A stretch of DNA of 50,914 nt, from NCBI GenBank assembly GCA_016937215.1, contig JAFGWI010000133.1:1-50914 (forward strand). The letters run 5' to 3'. Shown here piece by piece: positions 1 to 8,400 of this stretch (position 1 is the stretch's first letter; each line of letters opens with the position of its first letter). A program made the translations under genes and the position numbers. Under the pieces are notes generated by a model. The model was not told the DNA's origin. It did not search any database and worked only from the letters and a program-made list of their open reading frames with translations. This stretch comes from Spirochaetales bacterium (GTDB lineage: Bacteria; Spirochaetota; Spirochaetia; SZUA-6; JAFGRV01).

Positions 1-2
1 AC

Positions 3-117
3 TTTCCGCACTAAAATAGTAATTTCTTATATTATAGAGAAATAGAAAAGGCGATTTTGCAAATCGCAAATTCTTAACTCTAAATAAGATAAGAAATTAC
101 CTAAATTCACTGCGGAA
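3..117. repeat. AT-rich palindromic element (MITE-like) next to the TA pair
   Basis: The ends form an imperfect inverted repeat. TTTCCGCA at 3-10 mirrors TGCGGAA at 111-117, and TAATTTCTTAT at 20-30 mirrors ATAAGAAATTA at 89-99. The tip carries a smaller palindrome, GCGATTT / AAATCGC, at 51-67. The 14-mer TATATTATAGAGAA at 28-41 recurs at 26111-26124, where it also precedes a palindrome containing GCAAAAT. There is no coding capacity. It could be a MITE or the terminator region of the TA pair. The window edge hides whatever lies to the left. Confidence 0.55.
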
Positions 118-145
118 TGTAGGTAAGATGAAAATAATCACAGAA

Positions 146-355
146 TTATTGAGACGAAACTTGATTCCTGGCAAGGCTGATTAACAACCTTAACGCATCA
201 TTCACTGATTTATCATCATGAAAAAAAGAAGCCACATCTGAATCTAAATGAATAAGATTGGTTCCTTTTTTGTATTTATCCGCATAGATGCCTTTGCCAA
301 GGCTTTGTAATTGCGAGAAATCATAATCATCTCTCATATTATCATTCTTTTCCAT
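146..355 (-). CDS. brnA: BrnA-like antitoxin
   Basis: A small protein of about 69 residues, or 63 if it starts at the ATG at 337 (MRDDYDFSQL). That alternative start looks most like the usual BrnA N terminus. The C-terminal half (LIHLDSDVASFF, then VNDALRLLI) resembles the ribbon-helix-helix fold of BrnA antitoxins, which bind DNA and neutralise BrnT. The reading frame overlaps the 3' end of the toxin gene if the start at 355 is used, and follows it by a few bases if 337 is used. No strong ribosome binding site separates these choices, so translational coupling to brnT is likely. The order toxin first, antitoxin second is the standard brnTA order. Identification rests on motif similarity plus the partner gene. 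Confidence 0.75.
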   Translation of the reverse strand: MEKNDNMRDDYDFSQLQSLGKGIYADKYKKGTNLIHLDSDVASFFHDDKSVNDALRLLISLARNQVSSQ

Positions 356-623
356 ATTCATAATTCTTCTGCTCACGTTTTGTCGCTTCACGAGCACTTA
401 TTAATCTAATTATATCACTTCTGTCAGTAAAAACAACTACCAAAACCCTGTTAAATTCCGAATTGCCTATGGAAATATAACGCTCTTCATCCTGGGAATG
501 ATCTGGATCATAAAATGTTTCAGCAAGCGGATCAGCGAAAACCGTGGCAGCTTCTTTAAAGGAGACATTATGTTTTTCCAAATTCTTATTGGCTTTTATG
601 GGATCCCATTCAAAATTTAACAT
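342..623 (-). CDS. brnT: BrnT-like ribonuclease toxin
   Basis: About 93 residues. The sequence follows the BrnT family from end to end: FEWDPIKANKN at the N terminus, KHNVSFKEAATVFADP, then EERYISIGNS, a VLVVVFTDR strand and the signature IRLISAREATKRE near the C terminus. BrnT folds like RelE and cleaves RNA, and the paired BrnA blocks it. I start at the ATG at 623 (MLNFEWDP); the frame can be extended only to a TTG four codons upstream. No truncation is visible and the family's catalytic region looks complete, so the pair is probably functional. It sits beside a palindromic element and an IS, which is typical of accessory DNA. Confidence 0.85.
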   Translation of the reverse strand: MLNFEWDPIKANKNLEKHNVSFKEAATVFADPLAETFYDPDHSQDEERYISIGNSEFNRVLVVVFTDRSDIIRLISAREATKREQKNYEYGKE

Positions 624-779
624 ATCAATAACCAATTGATTTTAACTAAAAACAATTAGTTTACCAATACCTATTTGGAAAAATTTTACTTTTTTAAAAA
701 ACTGCTGGTAAATATTGTCCCGCATTTGAAACAAGCCGTATTTTCCACCCCGGGAAAAACACCCAACACCGCGGCCCTT

Positions 780-940
780 GCGGAAGCGGCTCCAGGGCGG
801 TTTATTCGGGCGACTGACTTATTAACCGTCACACCTCTTCGCTAAACCAGTCACCCCGATCAACCCCGGGCCCGACCGGCCAGCTTCCGATAATAGCGCC
901 ATTATCCGAAGCTGGCCTATAAACCGCCCTTCCGCTCGCC
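780..940. repeat. GC-rich nested inverted-repeat block
   Basis: This is the only notable structure in the gene-free stretch 636-955; 636-779 is plain AT-rich sequence. A perfect 12-bp inverted repeat (AGGGCGGTTTAT at 794-805, ATAAACCGCCCT at 919-930) encloses a hairpin with 17-bp arms, one mismatch and a 6-nt loop at 878-917. GACTG/CAGTC (812-816, 848-852) forms a further small stem. GC content is far above both neighbours. It abuts the IS end at 956 and may be the structured target that the IS chose, or a separate mobile cassette. Confidence 0.6.
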
Positions 941-955
941 CAGAGGGTAGACCTC

Positions 956-972
956 TATGATGAAAGTCAAGG
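956..972 (+). repeat. IS inverted end (transposase 3' side)
   Basis: TATGATGAAAGTCAAGG matches the reverse complement of 2341-2357 at 16 of 17 positions. It lies five bases downstream of the transposase stop codon, in the sense of transcription. Confidence 0.7.
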
Positions 973-976
973 TTTT

Positions 977-2089
977 TTACGCTATTTCTTTCTGCCAATT
1001 AATATCATTCTTTCTGTGGAAAGCCGTGATCATAAGATCCAAGTTATGAACTTTTCTTTGATAATTCACATTATCCTTCCAAAAGAATTCAGTCCCACGT
1101 TTTAGCATATAATAAGCAGCCGTTAATACTTTCCTTATTAGTGCCAATCTTGATTTACCGGCACTTTTTCCTTTCCGTAGGCGATTATAAAATTCCGTAA
1201 AATACGGTCCCGCTACCTTGAAATGAAGCAAGGATTGTGTTAATAAAGTTACCGTTAAAGAACGTCCGCACCGATTTAAATTATTCATATGAGTTGTCTT
1301 GTTTGAGGATTTGATTCTTGGCGTTGTCCGTAAATAGCAAGTAAATTTCTTTGCAGTTTTAAATCGTTTTACGTCTACAATATCGGTTAACAAGGCAATT
1401 GCCGTAAAGGCTGAAAATCCTTTAATGGTTAACAGTAAATGTATTTCATTTTTAAAATAGCAAAATCCAGTGAAAATTATTTTATCCTCAATCTCTTTTT
1501 GTTCAATATCGAGAAAATTCAAGTGTGTTAATAACTGCTTAATTTGAAATCGGGCGATGTCATTTATTTCTATCTCCAGGACCTTTTCTTTCCCGCTTTT
1601 AGAATTAAGAAATTTCCGGTCTAAACAAATCCCATTTATTTTAAAAATGCTGTGGATCCGGTTCTTAACCTGAGTCCTCATCTTTTTTCCCAAATTATAG
1701 GTTGAAAACAGACTCCTTAATTCAATCACTTCCTTTGGCGGTATATAAACCTTGGGAATGTTTTTTAATTTCTGGATATAAACATAATAGGCTAAAAGGT
1801 TAAAAATCTTTTGAGCGTCAATTTTATCAGTTTTGTTGCCGTTCACCACAATTTTGTTAGTATCCAAAACAAAACAGTCCTTAACATAGGGTTTTATCTG
1901 ATAATAAAACCAAAATGCATTTGATGTCGCCTCTACGGCAACATAGTCATCTTTCGATAATTTTGCCTTAAACTTATCAAGCTCATCAAGATAGCACTTT
2001 CTTGTCAATTTCGAATCCTGATCGTTAAGCACATTTTCAGTGTAAAAAACAAAACTGTCTGAATGAAGATCTATTCCATAGCATTTCAT
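977..2089 (-). CDS. IS110-family DEDD transposase
   Basis: A 370-residue protein with the RuvC-like N-terminal domain of IS110 recombinases. The acidic residues are visible as D7 (GIDLHS), E53 (AVEATSN), and D88 and D91 (KTDKIDA), so the DEDD set is complete. A coiled middle follows, then a helix-hairpin-helix-like segment (LLLTIKGFSAFTAIALL) and the Transposase_20-type C-terminal domain containing the SSNKTTHMNNLNRCG region, where the family's catalytic serine lies. The start at 2089 has a strong AAGGAG ribosome binding site 5 nt upstream. Length is normal and there is no frameshift, so the gene is probably intact. Known IS110 enzymes are guided by a bridge RNA encoded within the element; see the adjacent 5' leader. 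Confidence 0.9.
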   Translation of the reverse strand: MKCYGIDLHSDSFVFYTENVLNDQDSKLTRKCYLDELDKFKAKLSKDDYVAVEATSNAFWFYYQIKPYVKDCFVLDTNKIVVNGNKTDKIDAQKIFNLLAYYVYIQKLKNIPKVYIPPKEVIELRSLFSTYNLGKKMRTQVKNRIHSIFKINGICLDRKFLNSKSGKEKVLEIEINDIARFQIKQLLTHLNFLDIEQKEIEDKIIFTGFCYFKNEIHLLLTIKGFSAFTAIALLTDIVDVKRFKTAKKFTCYLRTTPRIKSSNKTTHMNNLNRCGRSLTVTLLTQSLLHFKVAGPYFTEFYNRLRKGKSAGKSRLALIRKVLTAAYYMLKRGTEFFWKDNVNYQRKVHNLDLMITAFHRKNDINWQKEIA

Positions 2090-2357
2090 AGAAACTCCTT
2101 TCCCGGTTATCAGCTTATCCCTTGTCAGCCTTAATAGACAGCCCAGACATCTATTCGAGTTAATGAAGACTTTGCTTCATCCTCAATTTGTTGGTACGGA
2201 TGATGGCTGGACTAAACAGAACAACGGGCTTTAAATCCCAGCCTACCGTCAGCCATCTCCGGCAGCTAATAACTATCGGTTACAACCCCTTAGTTACAAT
2301 CTACCACTTTTCCATCATCCGGCCAACAAGGTATAATCAGCCTTTACTTTCATCATA
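2090..2357 (-). ncRNA. Candidate bridge RNA leader of the IS110 element
   Basis: The non-coding 5' end of the IS can form several helices when read on the minus strand. A long-range stem pairs 2197-2206 with 2312-2321 (10 bp) and continues as 2190-2194 with 2323-2327 (5 bp). Inside it, arms at 2240-2248 and 2260-2267 form a hairpin with an 11-nt loop, and 2270-2275 pairs with 2291-2296 around a 15-nt loop. Nearer the transposase start is a 6-bp hairpin at 2163-2180. A chain of looped stems at this place is what IS110 bridge RNAs look like. The guide loops have not been matched to target and donor DNA, so this remains an inference. Confidence 0.5.
2341..2357 (-). repeat. IS inverted end (transposase 5' side)
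   Basis: Partner of the repeat at 956-972, with one mismatch. It marks the outer limit of the non-coding leader. Confidence 0.7.
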
Positions 2358-2360
2358 ACA

Positions 2361-2380
2361 ACAGAACAGGTTTGTTCTGT
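2361..2380. repeat. Perfect 8-bp hairpin flanking the IS
   Basis: ACAGAACA and TGTTCTGT are separated by GGTT, three bases outside the IS end. On the minus strand it follows the toxin operon and could weakly terminate it, but there is no proper T-run. It may equally be a structured insertion target. The rest of 2381-2570 is AT-rich and I see nothing definite in it. Confidence 0.45.
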
Positions 2381-2570
2381 CTACTTTCGCAAGGGGATTT
2401 GAAAGCGGCTTATGGTAATTTCAATAAACATATTTTAAGGCACTGAAGATATCCTCAAGCAACTCACATAACACAAATATTCTATCAAATAAATACCTAA
2501 AGAGACTTACTAATCAAATAACTTAATATTGCGTACATAACTTCAAATATGTAAAGCTTATTAAGTATTT

Positions 2571-3125
2571 TCAATATAGAAAGCTCGCATAAACTATACG
2601 CACATCAATTAATTTTTTATATTGTTCTTCACTAAAATATTCACTAATATTTATTTCGATTTCATTATTTTCCAAATTAAATCCAATCTGCTTAGTTTTT
2701 TTATTAAAAACAAATTCAATTATAATGAAATTTATTAAAGAATTCATTTGGTTATCGAATTTGATAGATAAGATATTAAAATTACTTGATATTTCATACT
2801 GAGGAATATATCTGTTAATTTCAAATTTATTATCAATAAGTTTTATAATATATTCTTCTTCATTTACTGGTGTCTTAATATTTACAATTAACTCATCAAA
2901 ATCACGTTTTCCAATATCATATTTATTTGAATAAATTTTATCAATAAATTTACTATTTTTTTCAAAATTTTTAAAATATTTTTGCCCCAAAGCTATATAT
3001 TTTTTTTCATCTGTATACTTATAAACATTTATCTCTTTTACATTTTGATTAAATCGATTCAAAATATAATTTGCATCAAAACAATTTAAATTTAAAAAAA
3101 TTAAAATAAATATTAATCTTCCCAT
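2571..3125 (-). CDS. Putative immunity lipoprotein for the RHS tip
   Basis: 184 residues, no family recognised. The N terminus is a short hydrophobic signal ending LNLNC. This would be a relaxed lipobox of the kind tolerated in spirochaetes, so the protein may be anchored in the envelope. The remainder is rich in K, N, I, E and Y. The gene is markedly AT-rich, like the RHS tip before it. It overlaps the end of the RHS gene by 13 bases and has no ribosome binding site of its own, so it is probably translated by coupling. Position, small size and matching composition are the classical signs of an immunity gene sitting directly after a polymorphic toxin tip. The function is inferred from context only. 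Confidence 0.6.
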   Translation of the reverse strand: MGRLIFILIFLNLNCFDANYILNRFNQNVKEINVYKYTDEKKYIALGQKYFKNFEKNSKFIDKIYSNKYDIGKRDFDELIVNIKTPVNEEEYIIKLIDNKFEINRYIPQYEISSNFNILSIKFDNQMNSLINFIIIEFVFNKKTKQIGFNLENNEIEINISEYFSEEQYKKLIDVRIVYASFLY

Positions 3126-6100
3126 GATAATGCTGCATTTACTCCTTGCTCAATTCTACGATCTTTTAATTTTATTATATTAGCAGAATTATTTTCACGA
3201 TTATTTTTATTACTTTTTGCCTCTACCCAATCTCCAACAGCACCAGAAGTAGCTGCATGAACAAGAGAATCAGTGCCAAAAGGACAAAGCAATGAAGCAA
3301 GCGAATCTAATGTTAACTGACCACTTCCTGTTGAAAGTACATTTTTTAAAAAATCTTGTGTTTTATATTGTTCAGCTTTCAAATCTAGTTTTGTAATATT
3401 ATCAAAATTAATTTGTTTATCATATGCCTTAAATGCACTTAAAAGTACCTTAAGGTCTCCAGAAACACCTAGTTTTGTTCTATTTTCTACTAAATCATAT
3501 TTTATTAATCCAAAATTGGCAATTTTTTTATCATTTTTCAAATCATAAACATCTACATTTAATGAATATTTTTTCAAAGTATAACCTACAGAATTCAAAC
3601 CATTTAATTGTGAAATACTTGCCACCTCTCTAGTTCCTCGTATCACAAAATTTAATTTTTCAATTTGAAAGCCTTCATTATTTGAAACTTGAAAAATTTG
3701 AGAATGATATTGCTGAGCAATGTTATTTGGAGACGAATCCATATTCGAAGCCAAACCATTTTCTCTTAAACCACTCAATCCCGTTGGATCAACAAAACTC
3801 AACGGATTATTATTACAATAAACATACCAATTCGACCTATCCTGAACCGGATCCACATTTATAAACCTACCAATAGTAGCATCATAATACCGCGCATTGA
3901 AATAATACAAATTACTCCCATCATCAAGCTCTTTACCGCCATAGGAATACTTGGCTTCATCACCAGTCTCTTCACCAGCAGCATCGAGCCGTTTCAGCTG
4001 CTCACCAAAAGCCCGGTACTCATAAATCACTACCACTTCGCCCAACGCCTTTGTCACCGCCTTGGTCGAGTTCAGATGGTCCAGATGATAATAAAAGGTT
4101 TCACTCACCACTGTATCGTCACTGTTAATCGTAGTGGTCACCCGGCCTGCCAAAAGGTCGCCCGACAGAATGTAGCGGTTGATTACAGCTTTTTCCTCAC
4201 TGGTATCTGCGGGAAGTTCGATATCCATGGCCACGGCGATCTGACCGTGTCGGAGGTAAAGAGTAGTGCCTTTGGCATCCTGCTTGATAAAGCGGTTACC
4301 GGCGTTATCGTAGAAATACTGGATACTTTCAATGGATGTGGCATCAGCTTCCAGGTCACCGGGATAGAGGCTCTTTGTTGTCTGAACCAGACGGTTCATG
4401 CCGTCGTAGTCAAAGGCTATCACTTCGATTTCATCGTTGCTTTTATATATAATGCGGCTTGTTGTGTTGCCGTTCAAGTCATATGTGTATTCAACATACA
4501 AGCGGCTTTCGGTTTCACCCTTTTTTGTCAGACTAATATTTTCAAGTCGGTTTCGGTCGCCGTAGGTGTATACATATTCATCGCCATTTTGGGTCAGTTC
4601 AGTCCGGTTACCGTTTTTATCGTAATCAAAGTTTTCAACATCGTATACACTGTCAGAGGCGATGAAATTGGCTTCTGCATGGTCCCAGCCGTCGATGACT
4701 CCATCGGAGTTCAGGTCAGCTTCGGCGTTATAGGCGCGTGTTTCGCCCATGAACTCGTAGGGGTCCTGATCCATAACGGTTCCAAAACTGCTTCGTACCA
4801 GGCTGCGGTAATCTTTCTGGCCGGGTATGAGGGTCGAAGCGTAAACCAAACGGTCGAAGCCGTCGTAGCGGTATTCGTTTTGGTTGATATAGCGGATATC
4901 TCCCGAGCCGTTTAGAATGTAGCTCATGTCGGCCAGGGGGTTCAGGGTATCAGCCGGATTAGTTATGGTTATGTGGGAGATTCGTTTGCGGTTGTCAAAC
5001 TGCCATCTTTGTTCAACCTCATTCCCCCAGATCATTTTTTCCACAACACCGGATTTATTATAATCCAGTTCTGTCACAATAGCTTCAGAACCATTATTTA
5101 TCCATTCCAGCCGGGCCAAATTATCGGTGTATTTATAATTGGTTTCACTATCATCAGGGTTGGTCATCTTGGTGACCATTCCGGCGTCGTTGTAATCGTA
5201 GGAGAATTTAAAGATGTTATTTTCAAAAGAATTAACAGCAAAACGATCGTTAACCAAATCATTGATTCCCGGGGTTTTGATATAGCGTTCCAGACTGGTA
5301 ACCCGGTTGGCATAATCATAGCTGTAGTATTCGATGAGGTTCTGGTTGTCAATCCGTACCGGGTTTCCACGGAAGTCATAAATGGTTTCCACTGTATATT
5401 GAATGGTATCTGCTTCATAGGCGTCTTCATCAAGATAATGATTCACTTCAGTATTCCGCCCCAGCTCATCATAGACAAAACCAATCACATGGCCTTTACG
5501 GTCGATCTTTTTGATCAGCTGGCCCAGCTTGTTGTATTCCATTATATCACTGCCGGTTTCACCAAAGCCTTGCTCTACCAACAAATCCCGTTCATTATAG
5601 TGATAGCTGGTTTCAATCCCCTTGGGATCGGTGAATTTGATTTTGCGGTTCAGTTTATCATAACTGTATTTATAAACCTGATAATCTTCGGTTGGTGTAG
5701 AGCTGTCTCCTTGATGGATCAGTTCGACCAGGTTACCGTTCCAGTCTTTTTTCTCGATAACGGTTCGTCCTTCGGGATCAGTGGTGGTAACCCAGTTATT
5801 CAGGTCGTCGTAGACAATACGTTTAATATGGGTCTTGCCCGGAGTCGTTTCAGGATAGATGACTGTTTTTTGACGGCCCATGTCATCGTATTTGACAATC
5901 CAGGTTTTATCATAAACTGCAACTTCGGTTCCCTGGATTGTATCATCCATGATAAAATTTTCAGCATCTGGATCTGTCAGGGCAACCATGCGGCCCAGGT
6001 TATCGTAGGTCATGGTTTTGACCGCGTATTTTTCCAGATTGGCATCAGCAATATCGTTTTCTGTAAAAGCGCCCAGCACTTTATACTCGGCTTGTTCCAA

Positions 6101-8344
6101 AGCATTTCCCAAACCATCATTTTGAACAGAACTGACTTTTTTGGTTCCCTGGGATTTATCCACATCAGCTATAGTATGGATGAAATCGTTCTGGTAATCG
6201 ATGTAAATGCGGCTGCCGGGGTTATTATTTCGCAGTGTGAAATAACTCATGTGGCTCGACAGATAATCAATATAAATGTCATCAGGGTTGCCTGCAATAA
6301 TTGTAATTTCACCCGCGTCATCATCGGGCATGATGGTTTCGATTTCCTGACCGTAGATATCGTAATAATGCTCGATCGCATAGCCTTCATTATCCACTTC
6401 CATCCAGACGGTTCCGTCTGTGTTAAAAACCTTCCAGGTTCGGATATCTTCGGTGATAAATCCTGGATCAGGATCTGATATCCAGAAATTGCTGGCACTT
6501 GTGTCACTCCAGTTTTTGCGCGTTAAACTTTGCCAGGTTTTTACAGGAAAAAGGTTATTGCTATCGTAATTAATATGGGTCACATTATTGTTAGCATCGG
6601 TCTGAGCAACAACATTACCATAGGCATCATAATCAAAATGAGAGGTTTTAATCGGGTCGTTTTTGCCAAATTCATAGAAATACTGATCGCTTACCTGGCC
6701 CAATGTATTCACATCCTGAGTTGTTATATAGTCTACTGATACGCCGTCCACATCAAGTGTACGGATAACTTTGGTAGGAATGGAATAGTCCTCATCATAT
6801 TCCGTAAAGGTTTTTAAGCCCACGCGGTCGGTCTGTTCGATGAGGTTTCCCTTTTTATCATAGGTGAATTTATCCGTATAGGCAGGCTCACCCTGTTTCT
6901 CAACATCGCTTTGTTTAATGGCCCTGTCATTATTATAGGTATAGTCGACCAGCTGTATAAAGCCATCATTTGATTGGGTGATGATACGGTCAAGGACGTG
7001 ATTCCTTGATGGCAGGGAACTTAAGCTGTAAACATAGCTTGTGGTAATATTACCGACTCTAATTTCACTTGAGTATTCATTATAGGGATAAGCTGCACGA
7101 GGTTCGAAATACTGATAAGAGGTATCACCCACAATTCGGCCATTGATGTCAACCATATACTGTCGGGAGATTTTATAGAATTCCATATAACCAAGGTAAA
7201 AATCTTTATTATCGTTGGTCAGCTGATATTCAAAATGCCGCTGGTTTCTATAAGCGCCGTTTCCATCATCCATGGTGGTAATGGAGGACAACATAAGGTA
7301 AGCATTGGTGTCTTCCGATACGGCGCTGTTAAAGGAGTATTGTGCCAGTCCCACTTCATAGTCATAGCTGGTCAGATTGCCGGCCACATCAGTGATGCCT
7401 GAAAGCAAATAGGTTTCCTGATCGCCGTCCATCAGATCAGCCACTTCTGAATAACGTTCTTCTGCATCAATATAATGGTAGGTGATGCTTCGTGTTACTG
7501 TTGCATAATCCCGGATTGAAGGGCTGAGTTTTTGTCCAATTTGAACGTCCCAGGAAATGGTCTCAAGGTTATTATTCATATCGTAATCGAACTGAATATG
7601 ACGCCCCACCGTGTCTACCACCAGACAAAGGCGGGTATCATCTCCAGCATCCTCATAAAAATACCAGATGCGGTTCAAACCACTTTTGTCCTGCTGCATC
7701 ATGAGTTTCCCATCGGGCCTGAAATAATAACGGCTGTTGTCTTTGAGTATCAACACATATTCACTGAGGTCATCAATGCTGTCACTGATGTTATAGCCGC
7801 CAGGAATGGCTCCAAAATATTCATATTTTACGGCTGATCCCCAGATGCCGGTATAAACCCGGAGGTCCAGTAAATCATAGCCCTTGATATGGGATTCTTT
7901 ATTGGTGTTATTAGCCAGGGCAGCTGTATCCAGTTCGTAAACACTTCCACCAAAGGATAGGTTCTTTACTGAGGAAGGCGCGTTTTCCAGGCTGAAGATA
8001 TAGGGAAGCGAGGTATTCCAACCTATACCCATGTGATTAAAGCGGTCGGTGGTATCATCAGAAAGGTAATTATGACCATCGTCGCTGCTTTGATTCATGT
8101 TATAGGCATTGGACTGGTTCAGCGACCAGACCCGGCTGAAGCTGAAGTTCATGCCAGCACGGCCGGGAAGGCTTAAGTCGGTGGCACTAATAGTGAGACT
8201 ACCGGTCTGGGGATTGACATCACCTGCCTTTTGGTTAAAGGGCAGGTTCAGACCAGCGTCGTAACGGGAGTCGCTTTGGGCAAAGGCCCCCAGGGAGGTT
8301 AGGAGCAGTATGAATATGAGAGCGATTTTGATTATTTTTTTCAT
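3113..8344 (-). CDS. Secreted RHS/YD-repeat protein with variable C-terminal tip
   Basis: About 1743 residues from the ATG at 8344, which has AAAGGA 8 nt upstream and opens directly on a signal peptide (MKKIIKIALIFILLLTSLG). An in-frame ATG at 8401 overlaps the stop of the preceding gene and has GGGAGG upstream, so a 19-residue longer, coupled form is possible. Many YD repeats (for example YDELGR, YDYANRVTSLER, YDGFDRLVY) lead to the RHS core end GRFINVDPVQD...DPTGL. After that comes a 220-residue AT-rich tip with no recognised toxin motif. RHS proteins form a hollow shell that encloses and releases a C-terminal toxin. A calcium-loop-like DLNSDGVIDGWD segment lies near residue 1210. The tip's activity is unknown. 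Confidence 0.9.
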   Translation of the reverse strand: MKKIIKIALIFILLLTSLGAFAQSDSRYDAGLNLPFNQKAGDVNPQTGSLTISATDLSLPGRAGMNFSFSRVWSLNQSNAYNMNQSSDDGHNYLSDDTTDRFNHMGIGWNTSLPYIFSLENAPSSVKNLSFGGSVYELDTAALANNTNKESHIKGYDLLDLRVYTGIWGSAVKYEYFGAIPGGYNISDSIDDLSEYVLILKDNSRYYFRPDGKLMMQQDKSGLNRIWYFYEDAGDDTRLCLVVDTVGRHIQFDYDMNNNLETISWDVQIGQKLSPSIRDYATVTRSITYHYIDAEERYSEVADLMDGDQETYLLSGITDVAGNLTSYDYEVGLAQYSFNSAVSEDTNAYLMLSSITTMDDGNGAYRNQRHFEYQLTNDNKDFYLGYMEFYKISRQYMVDINGRIVGDTSYQYFEPRAAYPYNEYSSEIRVGNITTSYVYSLSSLPSRNHVLDRIITQSNDGFIQLVDYTYNNDRAIKQSDVEKQGEPAYTDKFTYDKKGNLIEQTDRVGLKTFTEYDEDYSIPTKVIRTLDVDGVSVDYITTQDVNTLGQVSDQYFYEFGKNDPIKTSHFDYDAYGNVVAQTDANNNVTHINYDSNNLFPVKTWQSLTRKNWSDTSASNFWISDPDPGFITEDIRTWKVFNTDGTVWMEVDNEGYAIEHYYDIYGQEIETIMPDDDAGEITIIAGNPDDIYIDYLSSHMSYFTLRNNNPGSRIYIDYQNDFIHTIADVDKSQGTKKVSSVQNDGLGNALEQAEYKVLGAFTENDIADANLEKYAVKTMTYDNLGRMVALTDPDAENFIMDDTIQGTEVAVYDKTWIVKYDDMGRQKTVIYPETTPGKTHIKRIVYDDLNNWVTTTDPEGRTVIEKKDWNGNLVELIHQGDSSTPTEDYQVYKYSYDKLNRKIKFTDPKGIETSYHYNERDLLVEQGFGETGSDIMEYNKLGQLIKKIDRKGHVIGFVYDELGRNTEVNHYLDEDAYEADTIQYTVETIYDFRGNPVRIDNQNLIEYYSYDYANRVTSLERYIKTPGINDLVNDRFAVNSFENNIFKFSYDYNDAGMVTKMTNPDDSETNYKYTDNLARLEWINNGSEAIVTELDYNKSGVVEKMIWGNEVEQRWQFDNRKRISHITITNPADTLNPLADMSYILNGSGDIRYINQNEYRYDGFDRLVYASTLIPGQKDYRSLVRSSFGTVMDQDPYEFMGETRAYNAEADLNSDGVIDGWDHAEANFIASDSVYDVENFDYDKNGNRTELTQNGDEYVYTYGDRNRLENISLTKKGETESRLYVEYTYDLNGNTTSRIIYKSNDEIEVIAFDYDGMNRLVQTTKSLYPGDLEADATSIESIQYFYDNAGNRFIKQDAKGTTLYLRHGQIAVAMDIELPADTSEEKAVINRYILSGDLLAGRVTTTINSDDTVVSETFYYHLDHLNSTKAVTKALGEVVVIYEYRAFGEQLKRLDAAGEETGDEAKYSYGGKELDDGSNLYYFNARYYDATIGRFINVDPVQDRSNWYVYCNNNPLSFVDPTGLSGLRENGLASNMDSSPNNIAQQYHSQIFQVSNNEGFQIEKLNFVIRGTREVASISQLNGLNSVGYTLKKYSLNVDVYDLKNDKKIANFGLIKYDLVENRTKLGVSGDLKVLLSAFKAYDKQINFDNITKLDLKAEQYKTQDFLKNVLSTGSGQLTLDSLASLLCPFGTDSLVHAATSGAVGDWVEAKSNKNNRENNSANIIKLKDRRIEQGVNAALSWED
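3116..3775 (-). other. Variable C-terminal tip of the RHS protein
   Basis: The 220 codons after DPTGL. Base composition drops abruptly to AT-rich at this point, while the core before it is near the window average. No nuclease, deaminase or ADP-ribosyltransferase motif is evident. A hydrophobic stretch (LTLDSLASLLCPFGTDSLVHAATSG) lies near its end, followed by a basic, asparagine-rich segment. The pattern fits replacement of tip plus immunity cassettes by recombination. Confidence 0.65.
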
Positions 8345-8400
8345 GGGGGTTTTCCTTTCGGTATTTATTTGCGTTTGGTTATTTAATTTTGGAGTATTCA

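Larger units (their letters stand above)
956..2357 (-). mobile_element. IS110-family insertion sequence
   Basis: The element is bounded by an inverted repeat of 17 bp with 16 matches: TATGATGAAAGTCAAGG at 956-972 and the reverse complement of TATGATGAAAGTAAAGG at 2341-2357. Between them lie one DEDD transposase gene on the minus strand, a short 3' non-coding end and a long 5' non-coding end of 268 nt. A long upstream end is the arrangement of the IS110 group. Clear inverted ends are more typical of the IS1111 group, so the subgroup is uncertain. No target duplication is apparent, as expected for this family. The exact crossover dinucleotide cannot be fixed from one copy. Confidence 0.75.

Noticed and set aside
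741..775. ACCCAAC as an attC-type core beside the GC-rich block
   Set aside because: No matching GTTRRRY at the other end and no integrase.
4973..6478. Long open frame on the plus strand opposite the RHS gene (also 4076-4915)
   Set aside because: Mirror of YD-repeat codons: hydrophobic low-complexity translation, no ribosome binding site, and the opposite strand is a clear RHS protein.
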